NCBI RefSeq assembly: GCF_002868735.1
Contig: NZ_CP025611.1
Coordinates: 738,501 to 802,500, forward strand
Origin: Niveispirillum cyanobacteriorum
Lineage (GTDB): Bacteria; Pseudomonadota; Alphaproteobacteria; Azospirillales; Azospirillaceae
DNA: 64,000 bases
Direction of reading: 5' to 3'
The stretch's first letter is position 1; the number at the start of each line of letters is the position of its first letter. A program made the translations under genes and the position numbers. The notes beneath the pieces were generated by a model. That model searched no databases. It was not told where the DNA came from and worked only from the letters and a program-made list of their open reading frames with translations. This document shows positions 18,177 through 28,003 of the stretch, in pieces.

Positions 18177-18578
18177 GTGAACGGACCAACAGCTTTCTTT
18201 AACCGCGCGTACGACGAGACCATGTCTCTTCTGGTCGAGGCGCGGAACTATGTCGCCTATCAGGAGGCAGCAGACCAGCGCGGTCTGCCGCCAACCGTCC
18301 GTCTTCAGGTATCCTATGAAAGCATGCGGGTGACCAGCCGCCTGACCCAGGTCATGGCCTGGATGCTGGCGCAGAAGGCGGTGCATGCGGGCGAAATAAC
18401 CCCGGCACAGGCGGTGGGCGATGATTACGCCCTGTCAGGCGGGGCCGTTTGTGCCGACCCGTCGGGGCCGGAAAATCTGTTGCTGCCATCGGCCCTGCGC
18501 TCCCTGCTGGAACGCAGCCATAGTCTTTACATGCGCACGACGCGCCTGGAAGAAATGGTCCGTCGCGCCGTGGCGTGA
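18177..18578 (+). CDS. DUF1465 family protein, RcdA-like
   Basis: 133 residues from a GTG start preceded by AAGGAG. The sequence (FFNRAYDETMSLLVEARNYVAY, then SYESMRVTSRLTQVMAWMLAQKAVHAGEI, then SLLERSHSLYMRTTRLEEMV) matches the DUF1465 family. Its characterised member is Caulobacter RcdA, an adaptor needed for ClpXP degradation of CtrA. The fold would be a three-helix bundle. It is shorter than Caulobacter RcdA, mainly in the tail, so adaptor function here is inference. It is convergent with cheZ. Confidence 0.82.
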   Translation: MNGPTAFFNRAYDETMSLLVEARNYVAYQEAADQRGLPPTVRLQVSYESMRVTSRLTQVMAWMLAQKAVHAGEITPAQAVGDDYALSGGAVCADPSGPENLLLPSALRSLLERSHSLYMRTTRLEEMVRRAVA

Positions 18579-18614
18579 AGAGGCGGCCTGTTGGCCGCCG
18601 CCCTGTGCCTTGTC

Positions 18615-19352
18615 TTAATCGAACAGCGCGTCGATATCGGCCTGCGAGATGCTGGCCTTCGTATTTTCCTGCGGACCATGCAGGGCCAGACCATCATCAT
18701 GCTTTGAGATGTTCGGCGGAAGGGGCAGGGCCTCGAATTCCTTGCTGTTCCAGACCGACATCATGCCATCGATACGTTCTTCGATGAAGGCCAGCGCCTG
18801 CACCACCTTGGTGATGCGCTGGCCCGTCAGATCCTGGAAGTTACAGGCTTCGAAGATGCGCAGGGTGACGTCGTTCAGATCCTTCAGGCGGCTGTTCTGA
18901 TAGCCTTCGGGCAACTGCGACCGCACCTCGTTGACGATATCCTCGATCTCCTCGGCGGCGGAGATGATGCTGTTCGTCGCGGTTTCCGTGGAGCGGACCA
19001 CGGCGGACAGTTGTTCACTGGCCTCCATGAACGTGTCCTGGTTGGACAGCGGGTGACGCAGCGCCGCCATCTCCACCTTCGTGGCCTTGATGCGGCCTGC
19101 GATGTCGGAGATTTCAATCTGGATCTTTTCGATCTGGGTATGATCGACGGTCAGGAAACGGTCCAGCTTGGCGCCCAGGGCGCCGATGGCCGCCATCACC
19201 TCGCTATTGTCCATTTCGACATGAACGGGTGCCGGCGGGGGCGGGGGAAGGGCGGGGCCAGCGGCTGCCACCTCACCGCCACGGTTTGGCGCCCTCTTGG
19301 CCATCTGGATTTCCGCCATGAAGGGCCGTCGCGGCGTCTGCACCATTCCCAT
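18615..19352 (-). CDS. cheZ: Chemotaxis protein phosphatase CheZ
   Basis: About 245 residues. The long helical hairpin carries NFQDLTGQRITKVVQAL, whose DLTGQ glutamine corresponds to the catalytic residue that orients water for CheY-P dephosphorylation. The extreme C-terminus ISQADIDALFD is the CheY-binding peptide. A Pro-rich stretch (PPPPPAP) precedes the helical part. I used the ATG at 19352 after GGGGGAG; 19346 and 19322 are alternatives, and the open frame to 19580 is probably not translated. CheZ shortens CheY-P lifetime at the flagellar motor; a chemoreceptor gene lies at 57.8 kb. Confidence 0.88.
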   Translation of the reverse strand: MGMVQTPRRPFMAEIQMAKRAPNRGGEVAAAGPALPPPPPAPVHVEMDNSEVMAAIGALGAKLDRFLTVDHTQIEKIQIEISDIAGRIKATKVEMAALRHPLSNQDTFMEASEQLSAVVRSTETATNSIISAAEEIEDIVNEVRSQLPEGYQNSRLKDLNDVTLRIFEACNFQDLTGQRITKVVQALAFIEERIDGMMSVWNSKEFEALPLPPNISKHDDGLALHGPQENTKASISQADIDALFD

Positions 19353-19503
19353 CTCTCCCCCGTCACACAAGAACGCCGTCACCCGACCTGTCCAAAAGGC
19401 TTCATACCATCGGGTGCGGTAAACGCTTCCGCACTGTGACCGATGCGGCGAGCGCCTGCAAGACGCGATCAATGACCAAAAGATGAAGAGAGTGAACCGG
19501 CAC

Positions 19504-20367
19504 TCACGCCGTTTTTCCGCTCTCGTCGCGGATCCAGCGGCAACCTGTAGGGCCGTTGCCCGCCGCCAGCGCCGTGCCAAGTGCCGGTAGCAATTCGGAC
19601 AGTGCTTCTTGCGTCTTCCAGGGCGGGTTCACCAGAATCAGGCCAGAGCCATTCAGGCGGCCAGACTGGTCATCGTCGGACCAGCAAAGTTCAGCGGCCA
19701 GCATCTTTGGAATGCCGGTATCTTCCAGCATCTGATGCAACTTCCAGACGGCGGCCCTGTCCTTCACCGGGTACCAGAGTAGATACTGTCCCGTGGCCCA
19801 GCGGCGATGGGCAAGGGCCAGGGCCGCCACCATCCGCTCATATTCGTCCGGGGCCTCGAATGGTGGGTCGATGATGACCAGACCGCGCCGTTCCTTGGGC
19901 GGTAGATGCGCCTTCAGCGAAAGCCACCCATCCATGTGATGCACCGCCACCTGCGCATCACCCCGGAACAGGTTCCGCAGCGTCTGCACGTCCTCGGCAT
20001 GTAGTTCGGCCAGCAGCAGCCGGTCTTGTTCCCGCATCATCATGCGGGTGATCAGGGGGGAGCCGGGATAGGTGCGGATCGGCGACACGCCGTCATTCAA
20101 GCGGTTCAGCAGGTCGAGATAAGGCTTCGCCGCCTCCGGTAACCGATCGGCGCCGCCATCGGCCAATACACGGCGGATGCCGCGCAGTGCCTCGCCGGTG
20201 CGGGTCGCGGCCTGGTCATCCAGATCGTAACGGCCGATGCCCGCATGGGTATCCAGCACGAAGAAAGGCGCATCCTTGGTCCGCAGCCGGTCCAGCACCC
20301 AGGCGAGGACGGCATGCTTCATCACATCAGCGGCATTGCCGGCATGGAAGGCGTGGCGGTAATTCAT
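19504..20367 (-). CDS. rlmJ: 23S rRNA (adenine-2030-N6)-methyltransferase
   Basis: A 287-residue Rossmann methyltransferase that modifies A2030 of 23S rRNA. It begins with the characteristic MNYRHAFHAGNAADVMKHAVL. DTHAGIGRYDL is the SAM site, and LVIIDPPFEAPDEYERM contains the DPPF form of the catalytic motif. WYPVKDR and GSGLILVNPPW are further family motifs. The transporter gene upstream ends 2 bp before it, so the two are probably co-transcribed. Confidence 0.94.
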   Translation of the reverse strand: MNYRHAFHAGNAADVMKHAVLAWVLDRLRTKDAPFFVLDTHAGIGRYDLDDQAATRTGEALRGIRRVLADGGADRLPEAAKPYLDLLNRLNDGVSPIRTYPGSPLITRMMMREQDRLLLAELHAEDVQTLRNLFRGDAQVAVHHMDGWLSLKAHLPPKERRGLVIIDPPFEAPDEYERMVAALALAHRRWATGQYLLWYPVKDRAAVWKLHQMLEDTGIPKMLAAELCWSDDDQSGRLNGSGLILVNPPWKTQEALSELLPALGTALAAGNGPTGCRWIRDESGKTA

Positions 20368-20368
20368 C

Positions 20369-21310
20369 TCAGGCGTTCTTCGTGATCGTCTGTGCCTTGA
20401 CGGGATTGGTCACGCCCAGGCGGGTTTCGCGAACCGTGATGTAGACGCCACTGGCGATCACGATCAAGGCCCCAACCGCCACCGCCGGGTGCGGAACCTC
20501 ACCCCAGATCAGGAAGCCATAGCCGGTTGCCCACAACATGGCAGTGTAATCGAACGGTGCGATCACCGCCACCGGTGCCCCACGATAGGCGGTGGTCAGT
20601 AGCACCTGGGCCAGCCCGCCGATAATGCCCAGCAGGGCCAGCATGGCGGCATCACGCGGTGTCGGCATCACGAATTCCCGCGACATGGCGATGCCGGCCA
20701 CAATGATGCCGGTGGCCATGAAATAGAACACGATGCTGGTGCTGGGCTCCGTTGCCGACAGCCGCCGCACCGAAATCATGGCGCATGCTGCCAGGAAGGA
20801 GGAAGCGAGGCCGAACAGGCTGCCGATCGCCTGCGTGCCGCCGGTCATGATGCCCTGAAACAGGGCGGCGTCTGGCCGGACCATGATCAGCACACCTGAA
20901 AAACCGACGATCAGCGCCAGTGCCCGCCGCCACCGCACCTTCTCACCCAACACCAGAACGCCCAATGTCGTGGTCCAGAGAGGGGCCGTGAAGGCCAGGG
21001 CCGAGGCATTGGCCAGGGGCAGATAAGTGATGGCGGTGAATCCGCAGGTCATGGAAATGACGCCGATGACACTGCGCGCCAGATGGCCCAGCGGCCTTTT
21101 CGTCCGCAGCGACATCAGCCCACCCGCGCGCCAGATCAGCGGCAGCAGAACCACCATGGCGAACAGCGCCCGGAAGAAGATGATCTGGCTGACCGGATAG
21201 CGACCACCCAGCCATTTGATGCTGGCATTCATGGCGCTGAACAGGGTGACAGCAGCAATCATCGCCAGGATAGCGCGGGCGACAGGCGGCAATGTGGAAA
21301 GACGCGGCAT
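20369..21310 (-). CDS. DMT-superfamily transporter (EamA)
   Basis: A 313-residue inner-membrane protein with about ten hydrophobic spans arranged as two EamA repeats. The first repeat shows AVTLFSAMNASIKWLGGRYPVSQIIFFRALFA, and the second includes a GxxxAxxxG-rich helix near GIIGGLAQVLLTTAYRGAPVAVIAPFDYTAML. Such carriers export small metabolites, but the substrate cannot be deduced. It sits immediately upstream of rlmJ on the same strand. Confidence 0.88.
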   Translation of the reverse strand: MPRLSTLPPVARAILAMIAAVTLFSAMNASIKWLGGRYPVSQIIFFRALFAMVVLLPLIWRAGGLMSLRTKRPLGHLARSVIGVISMTCGFTAITYLPLANASALAFTAPLWTTTLGVLVLGEKVRWRRALALIVGFSGVLIMVRPDAALFQGIMTGGTQAIGSLFGLASSFLAACAMISVRRLSATEPSTSIVFYFMATGIIVAGIAMSREFVMPTPRDAAMLALLGIIGGLAQVLLTTAYRGAPVAVIAPFDYTAMLWATGYGFLIWGEVPHPAVAVGALIVIASGVYITVRETRLGVTNPVKAQTITKNA

Positions 21311-21463
21311 GGACAGGCGGTTTCAGCGACCGTGATGGCAGAACATCATGGGTGCGCCAAACCAGGGCCAGAGACCAGCCAATCGTTCACATGGCTGACA
21401 TGGGCAGCCGTGTTGATTTTATTTTAAAGATTCAAAGGCGTGTGGATGCGCCGTTCCCGGAGA

Positions 21464-22132
21464 TCAGCCGACGGGCGTGTTCTCGTCGTGCTTTTCAAAC
21501 GCCCGGCGGGTGCGCGGACCCACCGCCGGCGGGTCGCTGACATCGCACTTGCCAGTGGTGCTGATCAGTTCAGCACTGCCCTGCGCCCCCAGGCTGACCA
21601 GCTGATTCTTGATCTTGCACTGGTAGGAAGCAGCCTTGACGCCCGACGACCCGTTATAGCGGGTGACGGCGGCAGCCCAGCTGCCAGTCTCACGGCGGAG
21701 GCTGACCAGATACTTCGCTGCATAACGGACATTGGCTTCCGGGTTCACGATCTTTTCGACCGGGCGGAAGGCCTGCTTATGATGGGCCAGCGAAAGCTGC
21801 ATGCAGCCGGCATAGACATTGCCGCGCAGGTTACCCTGATTGTCGCGCAGATAGGTGGCGGCTTCTGCCTCCGTCCGCGGGAACATCACGCGGCCACGCA
21901 CATTCATGATGAACGGGCTGGGCGTGCCGCCACCGCCGCTTTCAACCAGCGAAACGGCCAGCAGGATACCCTTGGGGATATTGAATTCCTTCTCCGCATC
22001 GACGATGTGGTCAAGACAGCCAGCGCGGGCCGGTATCGCCAGGATCATCAAAGCGATCAGGAAGGTAAAGGCGAGGAGCAGGCGGGAGTCCGGGCGGGAG
22101 CGGGTGGCAACGCGGGATTGGCGCATCGTCAT
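21464..22132 (-). CDS. Secreted lytic transglycosylase (SLT domain)
   Basis: 222 residues with an N-terminal signal peptide (LLLAFTFLIALMILAIPARA) and a compact SLT domain. The probable catalytic glutamate is in LLAVSLVESGG, and MQLSLAHHKQAF with YAAKYLVSLRRETGSW and VTRYNGS follow in the order of the family. Two cysteines, in SYQCK and GKCDV, could form a disulfide. It would cleave peptidoglycan in the periplasm, possibly to allow assembly of an envelope machine, but no secretion or flagellar genes are adjacent. Confidence 0.88.
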   Translation of the reverse strand: MTMRQSRVATRSRPDSRLLLAFTFLIALMILAIPARAGCLDHIVDAEKEFNIPKGILLAVSLVESGGGGTPSPFIMNVRGRVMFPRTEAEAATYLRDNQGNLRGNVYAGCMQLSLAHHKQAFRPVEKIVNPEANVRYAAKYLVSLRRETGSWAAAVTRYNGSSGVKAASYQCKIKNQLVSLGAQGSAELISTTGKCDVSDPPAVGPRTRRAFEKHDENTPVG

Positions 22133-22459
22133 CTCAATCGTCCCCTTTGGTTCCGGTCTTCCGTGGCGGGTTGCCCCGCCGGTTAATCCCGCTTGCGTGC
22201 GGGCCCTGCAATCAGACCACCGTTACTGGAATGCGGTGGTCGCTCCCTCAAAGTCACCGGCTTCATGCGCCGTCCGCATACCAATCCCAGAATTGACGCA
22301 TTGGGTCAACCAAGAATCGTCCTGATTGATGCGTCTTTGTCACAGATCAAAGAAAATTGGGCCTTTAGCGCCTCCGGAAGCCGTCTCTCATGGAACGACA
22401 CTCATGCTATAGGGCGGGTGAACAGGTTTCACCACGCCTTGCCCGTCCCAGGATTCGCC
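22133..22459. promoter_or_regulatory. Divergent intergenic region with a TTGAC-N7-GTCAA repeat
   Basis: This 327-bp gap separates the divergent transglycosylase and TPR-methyltransferase genes and must hold both promoters. I see a short hairpin CCCGC/GCGGG near 22186-22201 and a perfect inverted repeat TTGAC (22293-22297) - 7 bp - GTCAA (22305-22309) that could be an operator. No coding frame with a ribosome site is convincing here. Confidence 0.4.
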
Positions 22460-23737
22460 ATGTCGGATACCGTCGCCCGCGCCTATGAATTGCTGCATGC
22501 CCAGGACCGCGCGGGGGCCATGGCCCTGCTGCGGGAGGATAATGGTCTTGAGGCCGCGGGCCTGTTGGGAGAGCTTTTGCTGGAGGATGGGCAGGCGGGG
22601 GAGGCGGCGGGCGCTCTGTCGCGTGCGGTGGCTGCTGATCCAGACCACATTCCCTGGCGCCGTGCCCTGGTTACTGCCCTGATGATGGCGGGCCGGGAGG
22701 AAGAGGCGTTATCCCAATGCCGCGACCTGCTGACCCGCCGCCCCGACGATGCCGTGGGACAGGTTCGGATGGCCCGCCTGCTGCTGGATGGGGGTGAACG
22801 GGATGCCGCCCTTGGCCATGCGCGCGAGGCGCGGTTCCTGGCCAAGGGCGATCTGGACATCACGACCGCGACCGCCGCTATTCTGACCGATGCCGATGAG
22901 GCATTGGCTGCCGTAGAGATCCTGGATGCCGCCCTGCGTCAGGCCCACCCCGCAGACCCGGCCCAGCCCTTCGGATGGGTGGCGTTGGGCAAGGCATGGC
23001 TGCATCTGGGGGAACCGGAGAAAGCGGCCAAGGCATGGCAGCATGCATTGGAGATGGATGAGGCTGACCCCGCCGGCGCCACCCCGCTGCTTGCGGGTGT
23101 GGCCGGGGCCGGGGCGCAAACCTCCCTACCGCCGGCCTTCGTGCGCGCGTTGTTCGATACCTATGCCGACCGGTTCGACCGCGAACTGGTGGGCAAGCTG
23201 CGGTACGACGCACCGCAGGCCCTGCGGCAGTTGCTGCTGGATCAGGGGGGGCTGACGGGCTTGCGCGTGCTCGATGCCGGCTGCGGCACCGGTTTGGCTG
23301 GCGTTGCGGTTCGGGACATGGCCTCTTACCTGGCGGGATTTGACCTGTCACCCCGCATGGTTGACAAGGCCCGCACGCGGGATGTCTATGACGCCCTATG
23401 GGTGGGGGAACTGGTGGGGTCCATGGCGGAGCGGCCAGAGGCGTTCGATCTGGTCCTGGCGGCGGATGTGCTTGTCTATATCGGTGATCTGGCGCCGGTG
23501 ATGGATGCCGCCGCCACGACCCTGGTTTCCGGGGGCCGGTTCGCCTTCACCTGTGAGCGCAGCGACGGGCCGGGATTCCAACTGCACGAAGGCCGGCGTT
23601 TCGCCCATGGGGAGGCACATATTAGAGATGCTGTGGCTGCCGCTGGTCTGACCCTGACGCATCTGGCCTATCACAGTACCCGTATTGACCGTGGACAGCC
23701 GGTTCCGGGCTGGATCGCGCTGGCAGCGAAGGCCTGA
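22460..23737 (+). CDS. TPR-repeat SAM-dependent methyltransferase
   Basis: 425 residues. The first 220 form degenerate tetratricopeptide repeats (Ala-rich helices with LGEPEKAAKAWQHALEMDEADP as the clearest unit). The C-terminal class I methyltransferase shows the SAM motif LRVLDAGCGTGLAGVAV, followed by LAGFDLSPRMVDKAR and FDLVLAADVLVYIGD. The frame is open from 22193, but the ATG at 22460 with AGGA upstream matches the start of recognisable protein. Such TPR-methyltransferases are common in Rhodospirillales; the methyl acceptor is unknown. Confidence 0.87.
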   Translation: MSDTVARAYELLHAQDRAGAMALLREDNGLEAAGLLGELLLEDGQAGEAAGALSRAVAADPDHIPWRRALVTALMMAGREEEALSQCRDLLTRRPDDAVGQVRMARLLLDGGERDAALGHAREARFLAKGDLDITTATAAILTDADEALAAVEILDAALRQAHPADPAQPFGWVALGKAWLHLGEPEKAAKAWQHALEMDEADPAGATPLLAGVAGAGAQTSLPPAFVRALFDTYADRFDRELVGKLRYDAPQALRQLLLDQGGLTGLRVLDAGCGTGLAGVAVRDMASYLAGFDLSPRMVDKARTRDVYDALWVGELVGSMAERPEAFDLVLAADVLVYIGDLAPVMDAAATTLVSGGRFAFTCERSDGPGFQLHEGRRFAHGEAHIRDAVAAAGLTLTHLAYHSTRIDRGQPVPGWIALAAKA

Positions 23738-25312
23738 TCAGGCGACGGTTACGGTCCAGGGATCGTCACGGCCCTCGATATGCCATTCAGCCAAAAGGTC
23801 GCCATTGTCCTGGCTCGTCAAGGTCAGGTAATTGCGCTTGGCCAGCAGGCGGCGTCCGTCCGCATCCATTGGCTCCATGGACAGGGTCAGCCGATCGAAC
23901 AGGCTTTCCCGCCGCCCGGCCAGCCGTTCTATGACGCTGACGCCAATCCCTTCGGGTGGCGGATGCACGATGCCGGAGCTGACAAGCTGTCGGATGCGTA
24001 GGCCGGGGCTGGTCAGCATTCCATGGGCCGCCAGATGCACCTCCCCCGACAGGATGGTGACGCGTACGCCGCTGCGCCGCGCGAAATCGGTGAGCATCCG
24101 CAGAACCCGCAGCCATTCCTCACGATGTGCGGGGCTGCGCCACTGATCGCGCAGATCATCCTCCATCGCCTGCCGCCCCGGCAGCAGGTTCAAGAACCGT
24201 TCGGCCAGTCCGAAACCGGGAAAGATCAGCGGAACCGACGACATCAGCAGCAGGTGGCGGCAGGACGCAAACCGATCCAGCCATTCCGGCAGGGCGGCCA
24301 GAGTCTGCGGCGACATGACCTGATCCTCCGTCCGCTCGCTGCGCAGATCGGGGGCCAGCACGCCGACACCGTTCAACATCAGGGCCTGACTGAACGAGGG
24401 TGGTCCATCGGCCAGCAGCGTGTCGGCGGGGTCATCATCGCCCATACCGATCTGGAACAGGCGGAAAGCGCGGCGGGCCGCCTCGTAAATCGCCCGATAG
24501 GCTGGGCTGTCCAGCAGTTCGGGCGGGTGGGAGCCCCAGCCATCGATAATGTCATGGTCGTCCCACATGCACAGCGATGCGACGCCGCTTTGCAGGGCCG
24601 CCGGTTCGGCTTGAGTCCAAGCATGCAGGTATGTCGCCAGATACCAGGCATCCAGCTGTGCGGCCAGATCCGGGCCGGCGGACAGGCCCAGGCGCTTCAT
24701 CAGCTTGGCTTCCGACAATGTGCGCAGGGCCGGCACCCGTTCCCAAAGGCCATCGGCATAGACCTGATCGCCGCCCATCAGCAGAAGATGCAAGGGGCTG
24801 GACCGATGCCGGCCCAGCAGGCGTGCCCAAAGGGCATTGCGCCGCAGTCCGGCGGCCTCAATGCTGTCCTCATCCTCGCAGCCACCGCAACTCACAAAGC
24901 CGATGCGCGGCGCGATGGCGGTGCCGGGCACCGACAGCATCCATCGCCGCTCATCCTCCGCAAAGCCATAGGTGGCGCGGCCATCCTGCAGCCCGCGCGG
25001 TACCGCGAAATCATAACGCCAGAGGCGCAGCGTGCCGGGCGGGCAGGGGACACCCACTGGCCCCACTGGCGGCATGTCCTTCCATTCATGCAGGAAGCGC
25101 GGGGGTACGGCCAGGCCGACGCCCTCCACCCGCAGATCGGGCGGTTCCGCCTCACCCGCCAGCAGGAAGACCGCAGACACGCGCCAGCGCTGCCCCGACC
25201 CCGTGGCCCCCTGGGCGCCACGGGCGCGCAGCAAGGGGCCCATCAGGATGACGGGCGGTTCCGTCTTCTGTCGGGAACGCCGGGGTGAAGGAGGGGGCGG
25301 GGAACTCATCAT
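23738..25312 (-). CDS. PhoD-like phosphatase / metallophosphoesterase
   Basis: 524 residues of the alkaline phosphatase D family. Metal-site motifs are present: FVSCGGCEDED, LLLMGGDQVYADGLW, MWDDHDIIDGWGSHP and, near the C-terminus, ILSGEVHLAAHG. These are the usual order of Ca/Fe-dependent PhoD-like enzymes. There is no Tat or Sec signal: the N-terminus is Pro/Arg-rich and the protein may be cytoplasmic, unlike classical secreted PhoD. Tandem ATGs at 25312 and 25309 are the likeliest starts. The stop codon abuts that of the convergent methyltransferase. Confidence 0.85.
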   Translation of the reverse strand: MMSSPPPPSPRRSRQKTEPPVILMGPLLRARGAQGATGSGQRWRVSAVFLLAGEAEPPDLRVEGVGLAVPPRFLHEWKDMPPVGPVGVPCPPGTLRLWRYDFAVPRGLQDGRATYGFAEDERRWMLSVPGTAIAPRIGFVSCGGCEDEDSIEAAGLRRNALWARLLGRHRSSPLHLLLMGGDQVYADGLWERVPALRTLSEAKLMKRLGLSAGPDLAAQLDAWYLATYLHAWTQAEPAALQSGVASLCMWDDHDIIDGWGSHPPELLDSPAYRAIYEAARRAFRLFQIGMGDDDPADTLLADGPPSFSQALMLNGVGVLAPDLRSERTEDQVMSPQTLAALPEWLDRFASCRHLLLMSSVPLIFPGFGLAERFLNLLPGRQAMEDDLRDQWRSPAHREEWLRVLRMLTDFARRSGVRVTILSGEVHLAAHGMLTSPGLRIRQLVSSGIVHPPPEGIGVSVIERLAGRRESLFDRLTLSMEPMDADGRRLLAKRNYLTLTSQDNGDLLAEWHIEGRDDPWTVTVA

Positions 25313-25474
25313 CCTCGAAATGCGGTGGCGGGCGTGAAAGGTCAAGCCTGTAACAGTTTGACAAGGTTGATGGCCCAAGGGCCGGTCACCGCTTTTTCCC
25401 ATTGCCAAGCGGTCGGCGGCAAGGCGGAATGGTGACATCTTTCTGTCATTGCCGTTGTTGAAAGCCTGCCCACC

Positions 25475-27958
25475 ATGGATGCCCGTTACCGTTCCCGCGA
25501 AATTGGCCGCAAGGCCGAAGATGTCGACGCGCTGAAACGCTCTTTCCTGGAATGGCTGGTCTATTCGGTGGGCAAGGATGCCAAGACGGCGACGCGCCGC
25601 GACTGGTTCACGTCGGGCGCCTTGTCGGTGCGCGACCGTGTCGTCGATCGCTGGATGGACACGACGCGCGGGGTTTATGCCGCTGATGCCAAACGTATCT
25701 ATTACTTCTCCATGGAATTCCTGATTGGCCGGCTTCTGTCCAACAATTTGGACAATCTAGGCCTGACGGAGGTCTGTCGGGAGGCGGTGGACCGGCTGGG
25801 CCTGCGCCTGGAAGAAGTGCTGGATGCCGAACCCGACCCGGCGCTGGGCAATGGCGGTCTGGGCCGCCTCGCCGCCTGCTTCCTGGACAGCATGGCGACG
25901 CAGCATCTGCCGGCCTATGGCTATGGTATCCGCTATGAATATGGGCTGTTCGAACAGCGGTTCGATCAGGGTTTTCAGGTGGAGTTCCCGGACAATTGGC
26001 TGCGTTTCGGTAACCCGTGGGAGTTTGCGCGGCCGGAGGTGCTGTACCCGATCCATTTCCATGGCCGGGTCGAAACCTATCTTGACGGGGCCGGCGTGGA
26101 GCGCCGCCGCTGGGTCGACACCGAAACCGTCCATGCCATGGCGTTTGACACGCCCGTCGTCGGTTACGGTGGCGAAACGATTAACACACTGCGCCTCTGG
26201 TCCGCCCGCGCCACCCGTGATTTCAACTTCCACCATTTCAATGATGGCGACTATCTGAAGGCTGTGGAAGGCAAGGTCCTGTCGGAGAACCTGTCGCGCG
26301 TCCTCTACCCCAACGACGCGACCGAGGTGGGGCGCGAACTGCGGTTCAAGCAAGAATATTTCTTCACCAGCGCGTCCATACAGGACATCCTGCGCCGCTA
26401 CATGCAGCATCATAAGGATTTCGATGCGCTGCCGGAAAAGGCGGCCATTCAGCTGAATGACACGCATCCGGCCATCGGTATCGCCGAACTGATGCGTATC
26501 CTGATCGATATCCATGGGCTGGATTGGGATAAGGCCTGGGACATCACCCGCCGTACCTTCAGCTATACCAACCACACCCTGCTGCCTGAGGCGCTGGAAA
26601 GCTGGCCGGTTGGCATGATGGAACATGTGCTGCCCCGGCACATGCAGATTATCTACGATATCAATGCCAAGTTCCTGCAAGGGGTTTGGTCTCGTTGCGA
26701 TATCGATACAATCCGTCGCCTGTCGCTTATCGACGAGAATGGCGGGCGGCGGGTGCGCATGGGCGGGCTTGCCTTCCTGGGCAGTCACAAGGTGAACGGC
26801 GTGTCGGCCCTGCATACCGATCTGATGAAGCAGACGGTGTTTGCCGACTATCACCGTCTGTTCCCCGACCGCATCACCAACAAGACCAACGGCATCACCC
26901 CGCGCCGCTGGTTGCATCAGGCCAACCCCGCTTTGTCCCGCCTGATCAGCAGCCGCATCGGCGATGGCTGGATCACTGATCTGGGGCAGTTGGCCGCCCT
27001 GAAGGACAGGGCAGGGGACGAGATATTCCAGGAGGAATTCAGACGCGCCAAACGTCAGAACAAGAAGCGTCTGGCCGCCTATATCGCCCGACACCTGCGC
27101 ATTGATGTCGATGTCGACAGCCTGTTCGACGTGCAGGTGAAGCGCATCCATGAATATAAGCGGCAGTTGCTGAACCTGCTGCAGACGGTGGCGCTCTATA
27201 ATGAGATCCGGGACAATCCCAACCGGGACTTTACCCCCGTCACCAAAATCCTGGCTGGCAAGGCAGCACCCGCCTATCACCAGGCCAAGCTGATCATCAA
27301 ACTGGCGAATGACATTGCCAAGGTCGTGAATAATGACCCGCTGGTGCGCGGGCGTCTGAAACTGGTGATGCTGCCTAATTACAATGTCAGCCAGGCGGAA
27401 ATCATCATGCCGGCCGCCGACCTGTCGGAGCAGATTTCAACGGCGGGGATGGAGGCGTCGGGCACCGGCAATATGAAGCTGGCGCTGAACGGTGCCCTGA
27501 CCATTGGTACCCTGGACGGGGCCAATGTCGAAATCCGCGACCATGTCGGCGCCGACAACATCTTCATCTTCGGAATGACCGCGCAGGAGGTACAGGATCT
27601 GCGGTCGGGTGGCGGATTTGACCCGCGGGCCGTCGTGGGAGCCAACCCGCATTTGAAGCGTGCGCTGGACATGATCGGCAATGGTGCCTTCAGCCCCGAT
27701 GACCCTGGACGTTTCCGCCCCATTGTCGATGCATTGCTGTACGGCGACCATTTCCTGGTCACCGCCGATTTCGAGGATTACCGCAACGCCCACGCCGCCG
27801 CCCGCGCGCTCTATCGCGACAAGGCGGAATGGACGGCCAAGTCCATTTTGAATACCGCCGGTATGGGCTGGTTCTCTTCCGACCGCACCATCATGGAATA
27901 TGCGACAGAGATCTGGGGCGTGGCACCGGTGCCGCCGGTTGGGGAGGCAGCGGATTGA
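25475..27958 (+). CDS. glgP: Glycogen/alpha-glucan phosphorylase
   Basis: An 827-residue GT35 enzyme that releases glucose-1-phosphate from glycogen or maltodextrin. The N-terminal catalytic region shows YYFSMEFLIGRLLSNNL and PALGNGGLGRLAACFLDS. The pyridoxal-phosphate lysine lies in EASGTGNMKLALNGALTIGTLDGANVE. QLNDTHPAIGIAELMR and the C-terminal region are intact, and length is normal. The ribosome site before 25475 is weak. No other glg genes are adjacent. Confidence 0.96.
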   Translation: MDARYRSREIGRKAEDVDALKRSFLEWLVYSVGKDAKTATRRDWFTSGALSVRDRVVDRWMDTTRGVYAADAKRIYYFSMEFLIGRLLSNNLDNLGLTEVCREAVDRLGLRLEEVLDAEPDPALGNGGLGRLAACFLDSMATQHLPAYGYGIRYEYGLFEQRFDQGFQVEFPDNWLRFGNPWEFARPEVLYPIHFHGRVETYLDGAGVERRRWVDTETVHAMAFDTPVVGYGGETINTLRLWSARATRDFNFHHFNDGDYLKAVEGKVLSENLSRVLYPNDATEVGRELRFKQEYFFTSASIQDILRRYMQHHKDFDALPEKAAIQLNDTHPAIGIAELMRILIDIHGLDWDKAWDITRRTFSYTNHTLLPEALESWPVGMMEHVLPRHMQIIYDINAKFLQGVWSRCDIDTIRRLSLIDENGGRRVRMGGLAFLGSHKVNGVSALHTDLMKQTVFADYHRLFPDRITNKTNGITPRRWLHQANPALSRLISSRIGDGWITDLGQLAALKDRAGDEIFQEEFRRAKRQNKKRLAAYIARHLRIDVDVDSLFDVQVKRIHEYKRQLLNLLQTVALYNEIRDNPNRDFTPVTKILAGKAAPAYHQAKLIIKLANDIAKVVNNDPLVRGRLKLVMLPNYNVSQAEIIMPAADLSEQISTAGMEASGTGNMKLALNGALTIGTLDGANVEIRDHVGADNIFIFGMTAQEVQDLRSGGGFDPRAVVGANPHLKRALDMIGNGAFSPDDPGRFRPIVDALLYGDHFLVTADFEDYRNAHAAARALYRDKAEWTAKSILNTAGMGWFSSDRTIMEYATEIWGVAPVPPVGEAAD

Positions 27959-27967
27959 CCGCAAGTG

Positions 27968-27997
27968 CCGGGGTGTCCGTCCGGATACCCCGGTCTT
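27968..27997. terminator. Hairpin after glgP
   Basis: CCGGGGT (27968-27974) pairs with ACCCCGG (27987-27993), extended by an inner TCC/GGA pairing, then TCTT. It sits between glgP and the convergent TPR-TonB_C gene and probably ends transcription of at least glgP. Confidence 0.55.
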
Positions 27998-28003
27998 CAC
28001 GCA

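Noticed and set aside
24023-25288. 421-aa plus-strand frame
   Set aside because: Antisense to the PhoD-like gene, which has intact metal-site motifs.
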